Shown here one piece after another: positions 16,821 through 25,474 of a stretch of DNA of 64,000 nucleotides. The notes under the pieces were generated by a model. It searched no databases. It saw nothing but the letters and a program-made list of their open reading frames with translations, and had not been told where the DNA came from. Origin of the DNA: Paraburkholderia eburnea (GTDB lineage Bacteria > Pseudomonadota > Gammaproteobacteria > Burkholderiales > Burkholderiaceae); NCBI RefSeq assembly GCF_002917095.1, contig NZ_PQGA01000010.1:124001-188000 (forward strand), written 5' to 3'. The translations under genes and the position numbers were made by a program. How positions within the stretch are numbered: position 1 is the stretch's first letter; every line of letters starts with the position of its first letter.

Positions 16821-17888
16821 TCAAGCACCTGCTGCCACACGGCGCAGCACGGGACGCTGAGAGGCTTCGATCAATGCCGAATAGCTTTCGACATAATTGC
16901 TGGCCATCGTGTGCGAAGTAAAGCGACGCTCGAATTGCGCGCGAATCGCTTCACGCGAAAGCGAATCGATATTCTGTAACGCCGCCACGGCGCCCTGGAC
17001 ATCCTCGCAAATGAAACCGGTCACGCCCGGATCGATCACTTCAGGCACCGATCCACGGTTGAACGCGACTACGGGCGTGCCGCAAGCCATCGCCTCGATC
17101 ATCACCAGGCCAAACGGCTCGGACCAGTCGATCGGGAACAGCAGCGCCTTCGCGCCGGAGAGGAACTCGGGCTTCTGCGCCTCGTTGATCTCGCCGATAA
17201 ATTCGACGTGCGCCATCGACAGCAGCGGCTCGATTTCGTTCTTGAAGTAATCCTGGTCGACCTTGTCCACCTTGGCGGCGATCTTCAGCGGCAGGCCCGA
17301 CAGCGCGGCGATCTTGATCGCGGTATCCACGCGCTTTTCCGGGCAAATGCGGCCGAGGAACGCCAGATATTCGGGCTTTTTGTCCGTGCGCGGCGTGAGC
17401 AGATCCTTCGGCAGGCCGTGATAGATCGTGTTGAGCCAGTTGGCCTGGCCGAGCGGCTGGCGCTGCGAGTCCGAAATCGAAATCACGGGCGCCTGCGGGA
17501 ACGAGTCGAACACCGGTTGCAGCTCGGGCAGATCCAGACGGCCATGCAGCGTCGTCACGAATGGCGTGTCGAGTGTCGAGAACAGCGGAAACGGCAGGTA
17601 ATCGAGATGAAAGTGCAGCACGTCGAACTCGTGGGCCATGCGGCGCACGCGTTCGAGCAGGACGATGTGCGGCGCGAGCGCGTCGCGGATCGTCGGGTCG
17701 AGGCGCAGTGCGCGCGGCCATGCGGCCTCCAGCTTTGCCGAAGTGACCGAATCGCCGCTGGCGAACAGCGTCACTTCGTGTCCTTGATCGACCAGCGCTT
17801 CGGTCAGATAGGACACGACCCGCTCGGTGCCGCCGTACAGCTTCGGCGGGACGGCTTCGTAAAGTGGCGCAATTTGTGCGATTCGCAT
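16821..17888 (-). CDS. Glycosyltransferase family 4 protein
   Basis: 355 residues from the ATG at 17888, which has an AAGGAG site 8 nt upstream. N-terminal MRIAQIAPLYEAVPPKLYGGTERVV is the acceptor-side GT-B loop. The C-terminal half has AFLGRICPEKRVDTAI and the GT4 signature PFGLVMIEAMACGTPVVAFNRGSVPEVI with the donor-binding glutamates. It is probably cytoplasmic and transfers a hexose from a nucleotide sugar. There is no neighbouring polysaccharide gene, so the acceptor is unknown. It is transcribed away from flhDC, sharing the 603-bp region between them. Confidence 0.9.
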   Translation of the reverse strand: MRIAQIAPLYEAVPPKLYGGTERVVSYLTEALVDQGHEVTLFASGDSVTSAKLEAAWPRALRLDPTIRDALAPHIVLLERVRRMAHEFDVLHFHLDYLPFPLFSTLDTPFVTTLHGRLDLPELQPVFDSFPQAPVISISDSQRQPLGQANWLNTIYHGLPKDLLTPRTDKKPEYLAFLGRICPEKRVDTAIKIAALSGLPLKIAAKVDKVDQDYFKNEIEPLLSMAHVEFIGEINEAQKPEFLSGAKALLFPIDWSEPFGLVMIEAMACGTPVVAFNRGSVPEVIDPGVTGFICEDVQGAVAALQNIDSLSREAIRAQFERRFTSHTMASNYVESYSALIEASQRPVLRRVAAGA

Positions 17889-18491
17889 CGGCTTGATCTC
17901 CTTGGCAAAAACCGCGTGTGTCGGCAACGACAATCCAACGGAAAAATGTGGGCACTGCGGTATCGGGTTATCCCTGATTCCAATTATGGACGTCTGAAAG
18001 TGTGTGACGAGCTGTTTTGCAAACGCTTAAAGTTGTTACAGCGGGATACACCCGTTGATAAGCGGCCGTTGCAAGACGTGATGCCTCCTGGCGGGGGCTG
18101 AGCGCAATTCATGTGCCCGGACGCGCCGAAATGTTTCGACCCCGTAAGTAAATGTGCTTTGACCTGCTTTACAGCCGGTTACACGCAAGTGAAAAGCCTT
18201 TTATAATCCGCAGAGGAATAGCCTGATATGCCAGCGGCATTAGTTGTTCGGCTTCCATCCTTCTTTCTCTACCGATTGTCAGAAAAATTCCTACACAAAA
18301 AGGGAAGTTTTTCTGGCATCGCGTCGCGGCATCCTTCCGATTTTCTTTTGCGAGTGCCCTCGCCACAATGCAGGGACGACCACTAAGCGGGCCGTTTGCT
18401 TTGCTGTGCGCCTGTCGCGCACTCAGTTTGACGGGCAAACGTTTCCGTATCAGGCCTGACCAGCCGCTACGTTTCGAATTCGGGGGAATCC
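17889..18491. other. Large regulatory region upstream of flhDC
   Basis: 603 bp without a convincing gene. It contains the consensus sigma-70 promoter at 18179-18207 and a leader of about 280 nt with several GGA-containing single-strand candidates (AGAGGAAT near 18213, AGGGAAG near 18301, CAGGGACG near 18371, GGGGGAATCC at the ribosome-binding site). 17990-18200 is AT-rich, as expected for the binding of several regulators. The length and AT content match the idea that many signals converge on the flagellar master operon. Confidence 0.65.
18179..18207 (+). promoter_or_regulatory. Sigma-70 promoter of flhDC
   Basis: TTACAC (18179-18184)-N17-TATAAT (18202-18207): a perfect -10 and a good -35 at ideal spacing. 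Transcription would start near 18214, leaving a leader of about 278 nt before the flhD ATG. Confidence 0.75.
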
Positions 18492-18809
18492 ATGAGCGCG
18501 ACGACGCCAAGCGACATGCTCAGCGAGATCAAGGAAGTCAATCTGTCCTATTTGTTGCTCGCGCAACGACTGCTGCGCGAGGACCGTCCGACAGGCATGT
18601 TCCGGATGGGCATTTCGGCCCAGCTGGCCGATGTGCTGGCCAATCTCACCTTCGCGCAAACCGCGCGTCTTGCTGCATCCAACCAGCTGCTTTGCCGCTT
18701 CCGCTTCGACGATCACGCCATCCTGGGCGCGCTCGCCGACAAGGGCAAATCCGCGCAGACCCATTCCGCCATCCTGATGGCCGGCCAAAGCGTCGAGCGG
18801 GTCGGCTGA
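18492..18809 (+). CDS. flhD: Flagellar master transcriptional regulator subunit FlhD
   Basis: 105 residues. FlhD and FlhC form the FlhD4C2 complex that turns on early flagellar operons through sigma-70. The sequence contains the FlhD hallmarks: EIKEVNLSYLLLAQRLLREDRPTGMFRMGIS, then LADVLANLTFAQTARLAASNQLLCRFRFDD, followed by a short Ala/Ser-rich C-terminus. The ATG follows GGGGGA. The gene is separated from flhC by 95 bp. Predicted target boxes lie upstream of flgA/flgB, flhB and flhF in this window. Confidence 0.97.
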   Translation: MSATTPSDMLSEIKEVNLSYLLLAQRLLREDRPTGMFRMGISAQLADVLANLTFAQTARLAASNQLLCRFRFDDHAILGALADKGKSAQTHSAILMAGQSVERVG

Positions 18810-18904
18810 GCGCCGCTCGGGCGCGGCGCCCGCTTCAGGCGAGCCGCGCGCGCCTTTACCAGAGTCCGCGTGCGGACCGATTAGCGGGGCGATGCGGGAG
18901 CCTG

Positions 18905-19456
18905 ATGGCGACAAAAAGTGTGGTGCTTGAGGTCAAGGAGATCGCGCTCGCGATCGAGCTGATCGAACTGGGTGCACGGCTGCAACTGCTCGAAGCGGAA
19001 CTCTCGCTGTCGCGCGATCGCCTCATCCGGCTCTACAAGGAAGTGAAGGGCGAATCGCCGCCCAAGGGCATGCTGCCGTTCTCGACCGACTGGTTCATGA
19101 CGTGGCAGCCCAACGTACATTCCTCGCTGTTCTACAACACGTACCTGTTCATGAGCGGCCAGGGCCGCTGCGACTCCGTGCGTGCAATCGTGAAGAGCTA
19201 CCGGCTCTATCTCGAACATGTGCGCATCCAGGAGGACGAGCCCGCCCTGAGCCTCACGCGCGCCTGGACGCTGGTGCGCTACTTTGCCTCGGGACTCTTG
19301 CAGATGACGCGCTGCACGCGTTGCGGCGGGCGCTTCGTTGCGCACGCACACGAGCCGCAGCGCTACTACGTGTGCGGCCTGTGCCAGCCGCCCTCGCGCG
19401 CCGGGCGCACGCGGCGCAACGCCGTTGCCGCTTCCCCGCCGCCCGCGCTGCCGTAG
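18905..19456 (+). CDS. flhC: Flagellar master transcriptional regulator subunit FlhC
   Basis: 183 residues from the ATG at 18905; no good ribosome-binding site is evident, so translation may be coupled to flhD. FlhC is the DNA-binding part of FlhD4C2. The family pattern is clear: EIALAIELIELGARLQLLEAELSLSRDRLIRLYKEVKG, FSTDWFMTWQPNVHSSLF, and four zinc-binding cysteines in CTRCGGRF and YVCGLCQPP, a Cys4 site required in E. coli FlhC. A proline/alanine-rich tail follows. Confidence 0.97.
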   Translation: MATKSVVLEVKEIALAIELIELGARLQLLEAELSLSRDRLIRLYKEVKGESPPKGMLPFSTDWFMTWQPNVHSSLFYNTYLFMSGQGRCDSVRAIVKSYRLYLEHVRIQEDEPALSLTRAWTLVRYFASGLLQMTRCTRCGGRFVAHAHEPQRYYVCGLCQPPSRAGRTRRNAVAASPPPALP

Positions 19457-19646
19457 TCCGGCAGCGGCGCCCCTTGAGGCAGGGCTGCGCCAGCGCGGGA
19501 AAATGGCGACAGATTGTCGCCGCATTCCGCCGACAAATTGGCCCGCGCCACACCGCTTGCCGCCTTGACGGCACGACCGCGCGGCGCGGCTGATGAACCC
19601 GGCCCCAATTCGCTTTGCGCGAGCGGGCCGCCTGTCCATCCAATCC

Positions 19647-19673
19647 CAAAGTTTTTCCGGCCCGTGCCGTAAA
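19647..19673 (+). promoter_or_regulatory. Sigma-28 promoter of motA-motB-che
   Basis: CAAAGTTT-N11-GCCGTAAA, -35 at 19647-19654 and -10 at 19666-19673, 64 nt before the motA start. It matches the other sigma-28 sites of the window in spacing and in the GCCG core. Confidence 0.85.
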
Positions 19674-19736
19674 CCCAACTAAGGGAGCGGGCCAATCGCG
19701 GTTCGCAGCGCAATATTCTCCAGTGAGGACCCGTCT

Positions 19737-20597
19737 GTGCTGATTATCGTTGGAACACTCGTGACGCTCGTTTGCGTCTTCGGCGGCTATGTCATGGAGG
19801 GCGGCCACCTTGCCGCCCTTCTGCAGCCGGTCGAAGTGCTGATGATCGCCGGGGCGGGCCTCGGCGCGTTCATCCTCGGCAATGGCATCAAGACGATCAA
19901 GGCCACGCTTCGCGTGCTGCCGGCGCTCTTCAAGGGCTCGAAGTACAGCAAGGACGTGTACATGGAGCTGCTCGCGCTGCTCTACGTCCTGCTCGCGAAG
20001 GCGCGCAAGGAAGGCACGCTCACGCTGGAAGCCGATATCGACGATCCGCAAAAAAGCCCGATCTTCACGCAATATCCGAAGATCCTCGCCGACCATCACA
20101 TCGTCGAATTCCTGACCGACTACCTGCGTCTGATGGTGGGCGGCAACATGAACGCGTTCGAGATCGAAAGCCTCATGGACGAGGAAATCGAAACCCACCA
20201 CGCCGAAGGCGAAGCGCCCGCGCATGCGCTTGCGAAGGTGGGCGACGCGATGCCGGCGTTCGGTATCGTCGCGGCGGTGATGGGCGTGGTGCACACGATG
20301 GCGTCGGCCGACAAGCCGCCCGCCGTGCTCGGCGAGATGATCGCCCAGGCGCTCGTCGGCACCTTCCTCGGGATTCTGCTTTCGTACGGCCTGATCGGCC
20401 CGCTGGCCTCGCTCGCCGAGCAGCGCGTGACCGAGTCCACCAAGATGTTCCAGTGCATCAAGGTGACGATTCTCGCGAGCCTGAATGGCTACGCGCCCGC
20501 CATTGCCGTCGAGTTCGGCCGCAAGGTGCTGTTCTCGACCGAGCGTCCGTCGTTCTCGGAACTCGAAGAGCACGTGCGCCGCGTGAAGGCGAAGTAA
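19737..20597 (+). CDS. motA: Flagellar motor stator protein MotA
   Basis: 286 residues from a GTG start with a TGAGGA site. MotA and MotB form the inner-membrane proton channel that turns the motor. The sequence has four membrane spans: LIIVGTLVTLVCVFGGYVM, LLQPVEVLMIAGAGLGAFILG, then after a long cytoplasmic loop (about 60-170) VGDAMPAFGIVAAVMGVVHTM and ALVGTFLGILLSYGLIGPLA. The PAFGIVAAVMG segment is the classic MotA signature. The cytoplasmic loop that contacts FliG is intact. First gene of the motAB-che operon, with its own sigma-28 promoter. Confidence 0.97.
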   Translation: MLIIVGTLVTLVCVFGGYVMEGGHLAALLQPVEVLMIAGAGLGAFILGNGIKTIKATLRVLPALFKGSKYSKDVYMELLALLYVLLAKARKEGTLTLEADIDDPQKSPIFTQYPKILADHHIVEFLTDYLRLMVGGNMNAFEIESLMDEEIETHHAEGEAPAHALAKVGDAMPAFGIVAAVMGVVHTMASADKPPAVLGEMIAQALVGTFLGILLSYGLIGPLASLAEQRVTESTKMFQCIKVTILASLNGYAPAIAVEFGRKVLFSTERPSFSELEEHVRRVKAK

Positions 20598-20644
20598 AAG
20601 CGACAAAAGCGACGTAAAGGCCAGGCGAGTAAGAGGAAGCCGAG

Positions 20645-21748
20645 ATGAGCAACAACAAGGACCGCGCGATCGTCGTCAGGCGTGCCGCCCCGAAAAAGGG
20701 CGGTCACCACGGCGGCGCATGGAAGCTCGCTTATGCGGACTTCATGACCGCGATGATGGCGTTCTTCCTGCTGATGTGGCTGCTCAGCTCGGCATCGACG
20801 GTGCAGTTGAAGGGCATCGCCGACTACTTCAACCAGCCGCTGAAGGTCACGCTCTGGGGCGGCGATCGCAGCGCCGAAGATTCGTCGATCGTGAAGGGCG
20901 GCGGGCGCGATATCTCCTCGCAGCAGGACGGCGTCACGCGCCGCAGCGACGGCACGATGTCGCGCACGGACCGCAGCAGCGTCAAGCACAACGACGACGA
21001 CGCCACGAAGCAGCTGGAAGGCTCGCTCGAACGCAAGGAAGAAGTGCGTCTGCACGACCTGCAGGTCAAGCTGATGGCCGCGATCGAGGCGAACCCGGTG
21101 CTGCGCCAGTTCAAGCAGCAGATCCGCGTCGATTCGACCTTGCAGGGCCTGCGCATCGAAATCGTCGATTCGCAGAAGCGGCCGATGTTCGCGACGGCGC
21201 GCGATGTGGTCGAGCCGTACATGCGCGACATCCTGCGGGCGATCGGCAAGACGCTCAACGACGTGCCCAACCGCATCGTCGTGCAGGGCCATACCGACGC
21301 CGTGCCGTACGCAGGCGGCGAAAGCGGCTACAGCAACTGGGAGTTGTCCGCCGACCGCGCGAACGCCTCGCGCCGCGAGCTGATCGCGGGCGGCATGGAC
21401 GAATCGAAGGTGCTGCGCGTGCTGGGACTGGCCTCCACGCAGAACCTGAACAAGGCCGATCCGCTCGATCCGGAAAACCGCCGCATCAGCATCATCGTGC
21501 TCAACAAGAAGTCGGAAGACGCCCTGGAGCGCGACGACTCCACGGCCACCACGCTCTCGGACGATGCCGCGGGTTCGGGCAAGTCGCTGCTGCCCGCGAT
21601 CTCGCAGGGCGCGACTGCGGCAACGCCGGCGGGGCCGAACGTGACGAAGGCGCCGCCGGGCGTGGCGCCGGTGGCTCCCGCGAGCGTGAAGCTCGCGCCG
21701 GCGGCCGCGGGCATCGCGCCTGTCATGCCGGGCAAGCCCACGCCGTAA
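20645..21748 (+). CDS. motB: Flagellar motor stator protein MotB
   Basis: 367 residues. A single N-terminal span contains the proton-carrying Asp32 in LAYADFMTAMMAFFLLMWLL. After a charged plug/linker (about 60-150) comes an OmpA-like peptidoglycan-binding domain with VQGHTDAVPYAG and ANASRRELIAGG, anchoring the stator to the wall. The last 80 residues are an Ala/Pro-rich tail (about 290-367) longer than in E. coli MotB. It follows motA by 47 bp with a GAGGAAGCCGAG ribosome-binding region. Confidence 0.97.
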   Translation: MSNNKDRAIVVRRAAPKKGGHHGGAWKLAYADFMTAMMAFFLLMWLLSSASTVQLKGIADYFNQPLKVTLWGGDRSAEDSSIVKGGGRDISSQQDGVTRRSDGTMSRTDRSSVKHNDDDATKQLEGSLERKEEVRLHDLQVKLMAAIEANPVLRQFKQQIRVDSTLQGLRIEIVDSQKRPMFATARDVVEPYMRDILRAIGKTLNDVPNRIVVQGHTDAVPYAGGESGYSNWELSADRANASRRELIAGGMDESKVLRVLGLASTQNLNKADPLDPENRRISIIVLNKKSEDALERDDSTATTLSDDAAGSGKSLLPAISQGATAATPAGPNVTKAPPGVAPVAPASVKLAPAAAGIAPVMPGKPTP

Positions 21749-21818
21749 GGCTGGCGCGAACAGACGAACAGCGACGAACAGCGACGAACAGCGGACGAAC
21801 AGCGCGAACGAGGAACGG

Positions 21819-22193
21819 ATGATCAGAAATATTCTGGCGATCGACGATTCGGCATCCATGCGGGAAATCCTGTGTGCGGCGCTCGGTTCGGCGGGTTACG
21901 AAGTGACGACGGCGAACGACGGCGAAGAGGGGCTTGAGCATGCGCTCGCGCAGCGCTTCGACCTCGTGCTCACCGATCTGTACATGCCGCGCATGGGCGG
22001 GCTGGACCTGATCAAGCGGCTGCGCGAGAACCCGTCGTACCAGGAAACGCCGATCCTCGTGCTGACCACGGAATCGGACGAAGGCTTCAAGGCCGCCGTG
22101 CGCGAAGCGGGCGCGACTGGCTGGATCGAAAAACCGGTGGACCCCGAGCTGCTCGTCGATCTGGCGAGCGCGCTGGGCGAAACGCAACCTTGA
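21819..22193 (+). CDS. CheY-like response regulator (first copy)
   Basis: 124 residues, a stand-alone receiver domain. Acidic pocket DD at 9-10, phospho-acceptor Asp53 in LVLTDLYMPRMGG, Thr in LVLTTES and Lys in WIEKPVDP. It sits between motB and cheA, a position seen for cheY1 of beta-proteobacteria, and differs from the canonical CheY encoded next to cheZ. It could act as a phosphate sink, or signal to another target from CheA. Which one binds FliM cannot be told from this sequence alone. Confidence 0.9.
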   Translation: MIRNILAIDDSASMREILCAALGSAGYEVTTANDGEEGLEHALAQRFDLVLTDLYMPRMGGLDLIKRLRENPSYQETPILVLTTESDEGFKAAVREAGATGWIEKPVDPELLVDLASALGETQP

Positions 22194-22317
22194 CATCAGG
22201 CGCGCTGCGATAGACCGCACGCAGATCCTGCCCCTGCACTGACGGCAGTGCATGGACCAGGACCCGGAAGCGGAATCCACGGCACGCCCCCCACGCATCA
22301 CTTGCGGTGAAAGAGCA

Positions 22318-24636
22318 ATGACTCTCGACATCACTCAGTTCTACCAGACGTTTTTCGACGAGGCGGACGAGCTGCTCGCACAGATGGAGCAGCTTCTCCT
22401 GAACCTGAACGTCGGCCAGCCCGACCCCGAGGATCTGGCGGCGATCTTCCGCGCGGCGCACTCGATCAAGGGCGGCGCGGCGACGTTCGGCTTCACGGCG
22501 CTCACCGAGACGACCCACGTTCTCGAATCGCTGCTCGACCGCGCGCGCAACAACGAAATCGTGCTGCGCACGGACATGGTCGACGTGTTCCTCGAAACCA
22601 AGGACGTGCTGTCCGACCAGCTCGCGGCCTACCGCGCGAGCGCCGAGCCCGACGCGGCGACGGCCGCCGCCATGCGCGCCAGGCTCGAGCGCCTGAACGC
22701 GGAAAGCAGCGGCATCGCCGTGCCGGACGTCGCGCCGCCGCCGTCGCCCATCGTGCCGATTCCGGCTCCCGTGATGTCCGCGCCCGCGCCCGTCGTGGAT
22801 GCGGAAGACGACCTCGAAGCCGCGTTCGAGGCGCACCGTCCGGCCTCCTTCGCGATCACGAACAGCGGCGGCGCGAGCGTGCCCGATCACGTCGTCGACG
22901 AAGCGCTCGCCGCCGCGCCCGCGACACCCGCGGCGGGCGGCGCCGCAGCCGAAGGCCCGCATCTGCGCATCACGCTGCGCCGCGTGGGCGCGAAGGATCA
23001 GGAACTGCTCGCCGAAGAACTCGGCAACCTGGGCCGCATCCTCGGCCAGGTGAAGACGGGCGACGACCTGACGCTGTGGCTCGAAACCGACGTGACCTCG
23101 GACGACATCATCGCCGTGTGCTGCTTCGTGATCGACGAAAGCCAGATTTCGATCGGCCGTGGCGCCGCGCCGCAAGGCGATGCCGAACCTGCAGCCGAAG
23201 CGCCTGCGCCGCTCGCCATGGCGGCGCCGGCGCCGGTTGCCGTGCCGCCCGCGCCGGATGCGGCTATCGTACCGGCCGCACCCGCAGCGTCTGTCGCCCC
23301 GACTGCTGCGCCGGTCGCCGCGCCCGCGCCTGTCGCAGCCGCACCGGCCGCCGCGGCGTCGGCCACCGAACATGAACGCAAGCCGCGCGCGGCTGCCGCC
23401 GCCTCGGCGGAAGGCAGCTCGATTCGCGTCGGCGTGGAGAAGGTCGACCAGCTCATCAATCTCGTGGGCGAACTCGTCATCACGCAGGCGATGCTGGCGG
23501 AAACCACCAGCACCTTCGATCCGGCGCTGCACGACCGCCTTTTCAACGGCATGGCGCAGCTTGAGCGCAATGCGCGCGATCTGCAGGAAGCGGTGATGTC
23601 GATCCGCATGATGCCGATGGATTACGTGTTCAGCCGCTTCCCGCGTCTGGTGCGCGACCTTGCCTCGAAGCTCGGCAAGGAAGTGGAACTCGTCACGTTC
23701 GGTCAGGCGACCGAACTCGACAAGAGCCTGATCGAGCGCATCATCGACCCGCTCACCCACCTCGTGCGCAACTCGCTCGACCACGGCATCGAAACCGTGG
23801 AAGCGCGCCGCGCCGCGGGCAAGGACGGCACCGGCCAGCTCGTGCTGTCCGCCGCGCACCACGGCGGCAACATCGTGATCGAGGTGAGCGACGACGGCGC
23901 GGGCCTGCGCCGCGACAAGATTCTCGCCAAGGCGGCCAAGCAGGGCATGCAGGTCAGCGACACGATGTCGGACGACGAGGTCTGGAACCTCATCTTCCTG
24001 CCGGGTTTCTCGACCGCCGAACAGGTGACCGACGTGTCGGGCCGCGGTGTCGGCATGGACGTCGTCAAGCGCAACATCCAGTCGATGGGCGGCCACGTCG
24101 AGATCACCTCGCACGCGGGCAAGGGCAGCACCACGCGCATCGTGCTGCCGCTCACGCTGGCGATTCTCGACGGCATGTCGGTGAAGGTCGGCAACGAAAT
24201 CTTCATCCTGCCGCTGAACTTCGTGATGGAGTCGCTGCAGCCGCGCCACGAGGACATCTACACGGTCACCAACGGCGACCGCGTGGTGCGCGTGCGCGGC
24301 GAATACCTGCCGCTCGTCGCGCTGCATGGCGTCTTCAATGTCGAAGGCGCGCGCACGGACCCGACGCAGGGCATCGTCACCATCATGGAGACCGAGGGCC
24401 GCCGCTTCGCGATGCTGATCGACGAACTGGTCGGCCAGCAGCAGGTCGTGGTGAAGAACCTCGAAACGAATTACCGCAAGGTGCACGGCATTTCGGCGGC
24501 GACGATTCTCGGCGACGGCAGCGTCGCGTTGATTGTCGACGTAGCCGCGCTCAATCGCGAAACGCGCGCGTCGCACGGCGTGGCCGTCGGCTCGCACGGC
24601 GGAGCGAACTCCGGCTCGTTCGCCGAATTCGCGTGA
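22318..24636 (+). CDS. cheA: Chemotaxis histidine kinase CheA
   Basis: 772 residues from the ATG at 22318 (GGTGAAAGAG upstream). Domain order: HPt (P1) with phospho-accepting His48 in IFRAAHSIKGGAATFGF; a linker rich in Ala and Pro; a CheY-binding-like P2 (about 215-285, LRITLRRVGAKDQ...); a second long Ala/Pro linker (about 290-355); dimerisation (P3); HATPase (P4) with NSLDHGIE (N box), VSDDGAGLRRDKI (G1) and GRGVGMDVV (G2); and a CheW-like P5. It phosphorylates CheY and CheB when coupled to receptors. All catalytic elements look intact. Confidence 0.97.
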   Translation: MTLDITQFYQTFFDEADELLAQMEQLLLNLNVGQPDPEDLAAIFRAAHSIKGGAATFGFTALTETTHVLESLLDRARNNEIVLRTDMVDVFLETKDVLSDQLAAYRASAEPDAATAAAMRARLERLNAESSGIAVPDVAPPPSPIVPIPAPVMSAPAPVVDAEDDLEAAFEAHRPASFAITNSGGASVPDHVVDEALAAAPATPAAGGAAAEGPHLRITLRRVGAKDQELLAEELGNLGRILGQVKTGDDLTLWLETDVTSDDIIAVCCFVIDESQISIGRGAAPQGDAEPAAEAPAPLAMAAPAPVAVPPAPDAAIVPAAPAASVAPTAAPVAAPAPVAAAPAAAASATEHERKPRAAAAASAEGSSIRVGVEKVDQLINLVGELVITQAMLAETTSTFDPALHDRLFNGMAQLERNARDLQEAVMSIRMMPMDYVFSRFPRLVRDLASKLGKEVELVTFGQATELDKSLIERIIDPLTHLVRNSLDHGIETVEARRAAGKDGTGQLVLSAAHHGGNIVIEVSDDGAGLRRDKILAKAAKQGMQVSDTMSDDEVWNLIFLPGFSTAEQVTDVSGRGVGMDVVKRNIQSMGGHVEITSHAGKGSTTRIVLPLTLAILDGMSVKVGNEIFILPLNFVMESLQPRHEDIYTVTNGDRVVRVRGEYLPLVALHGVFNVEGARTDPTQGIVTIMETEGRRFAMLIDELVGQQQVVVKNLETNYRKVHGISAATILGDGSVALIVDVAALNRETRASHGVAVGSHGGANSGSFAEFA

Positions 24637-24696
24637 AGAGGCGCACCGGCATGAGCACGCATCAACCAACCATTTCCCAACCGTTCAGGGGCTAAC

Positions 24697-25236
24697 GTGG
24701 CAGAAGTCCATTCCATCCAGGGCGGCGGCGCACAGGGCGCAGTCGCTGGCGCGCACCGCCGCGACGCGCAACAGGCCGACGCAGGCGGTCAGGAATTCCT
24801 CGTCTTTACGCTGGGCGCGGAAGAGTACGGCATCGACATTCTCAAGGTCCAGGAAATCCGCGGCTACGAGAGCGTGACGCGCATCGCCAACGCGCCCGAG
24901 TTCATCAAGGGCGTCATCAATCTGCGCGGCATCATCGTGCCGATCGTGGACATGCGCATCAAGTTCCACCTCGGCCGCGTGGAGTACGACCACCAGACCG
25001 TGGTCATCATCCTGAACGTCGCGCATCGCGTGGTGGGCATGGTGGTGGACGGCGTGTCGGACGTGCTCACGCTGCAGACGGACCAGATCATGCCGGCGCC
25101 GGAATTCGGCGCCACGCTCACGACCGAGTACCTCACGGGCCTCGGCACGGTGGACGGCCGCATGCTGATCCTGATGGACATCGAGAAGCTCATGACGAGC
25201 CGCGAGATGGCGCTGATCGAAGCGCTGGGCGTCTAA
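24697..25236 (+). CDS. cheW: Chemotaxis coupling protein CheW
   Basis: 179 residues from a GTG start. It links chemoreceptors to CheA in the polar array. The double SH3-like fold is clear: FLVFTLGAEEYGIDILKVQEIRGY, IANAPEFIKGVINLRGIIVPIVDMR, GMVVDGVSDVLTL, and LTTEYLTGLGTVDGRMLILMDIEKLM. A 25-residue Ala/Gly/Gln-rich N-terminal extension precedes the domain. It follows cheA by 60 bp in the same operon. Confidence 0.97.
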   Translation: MAEVHSIQGGGAQGAVAGAHRRDAQQADAGGQEFLVFTLGAEEYGIDILKVQEIRGYESVTRIANAPEFIKGVINLRGIIVPIVDMRIKFHLGRVEYDHQTVVIILNVAHRVVGMVVDGVSDVLTLQTDQIMPAPEFGATLTTEYLTGLGTVDGRMLILMDIEKLMTSREMALIEALGV

Positions 25237-25474
25237 GGCGCGCGAGCGTAGAAGACAGGGCACATCGACATCAGGGACGGAGCAAGGTTGTTGCAACGGG
25301 GGTGAGGCCGCAAGGCCCGCGCTAGAGGAAGAGCGGACAAGCCGCCGCTTAAGAGCGGCAAAACCGCCAACGCCGTATCGCTTTCCTCCAGCGCTTTCCG
25401 CGATCAACTTGCTATCGACCGGCGATCAATCCGCGATTAATCCGATTACGCCGCACAGGACAGGAGCAAACGAG
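25237..25474. other. cheW-tar intergenic region
   Basis: 238 bp. It contains small inverted repeats (GCCGC-N9-GCGGC near 25341-25359) and three loosely repeated CGATYAA units between 25400 and 25440. No sigma-28 site was found, so tar is probably transcribed with motAB-cheAW. A CAGGAG ribosome-binding site precedes tar. Confidence 0.4.

Noticed and set aside
20489..21859. A 456-codon frame antisense to motB
   Set aside because: Shadow of motB, which has an intact plug, span and OmpA-like domain.
22087..24669. An 860-codon open frame antisense to cheA
   Set aside because: His/Arg/Asp-rich without domain features; cheA on the other strand is complete with all catalytic motifs.
25353..25379. 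GCCGTATC upstream of tar as a sigma-28 -10
   Set aside because: No matching -35 at 11-12 nt (AGCGGCAA there) and the hexamer part deviates from the other five sites.
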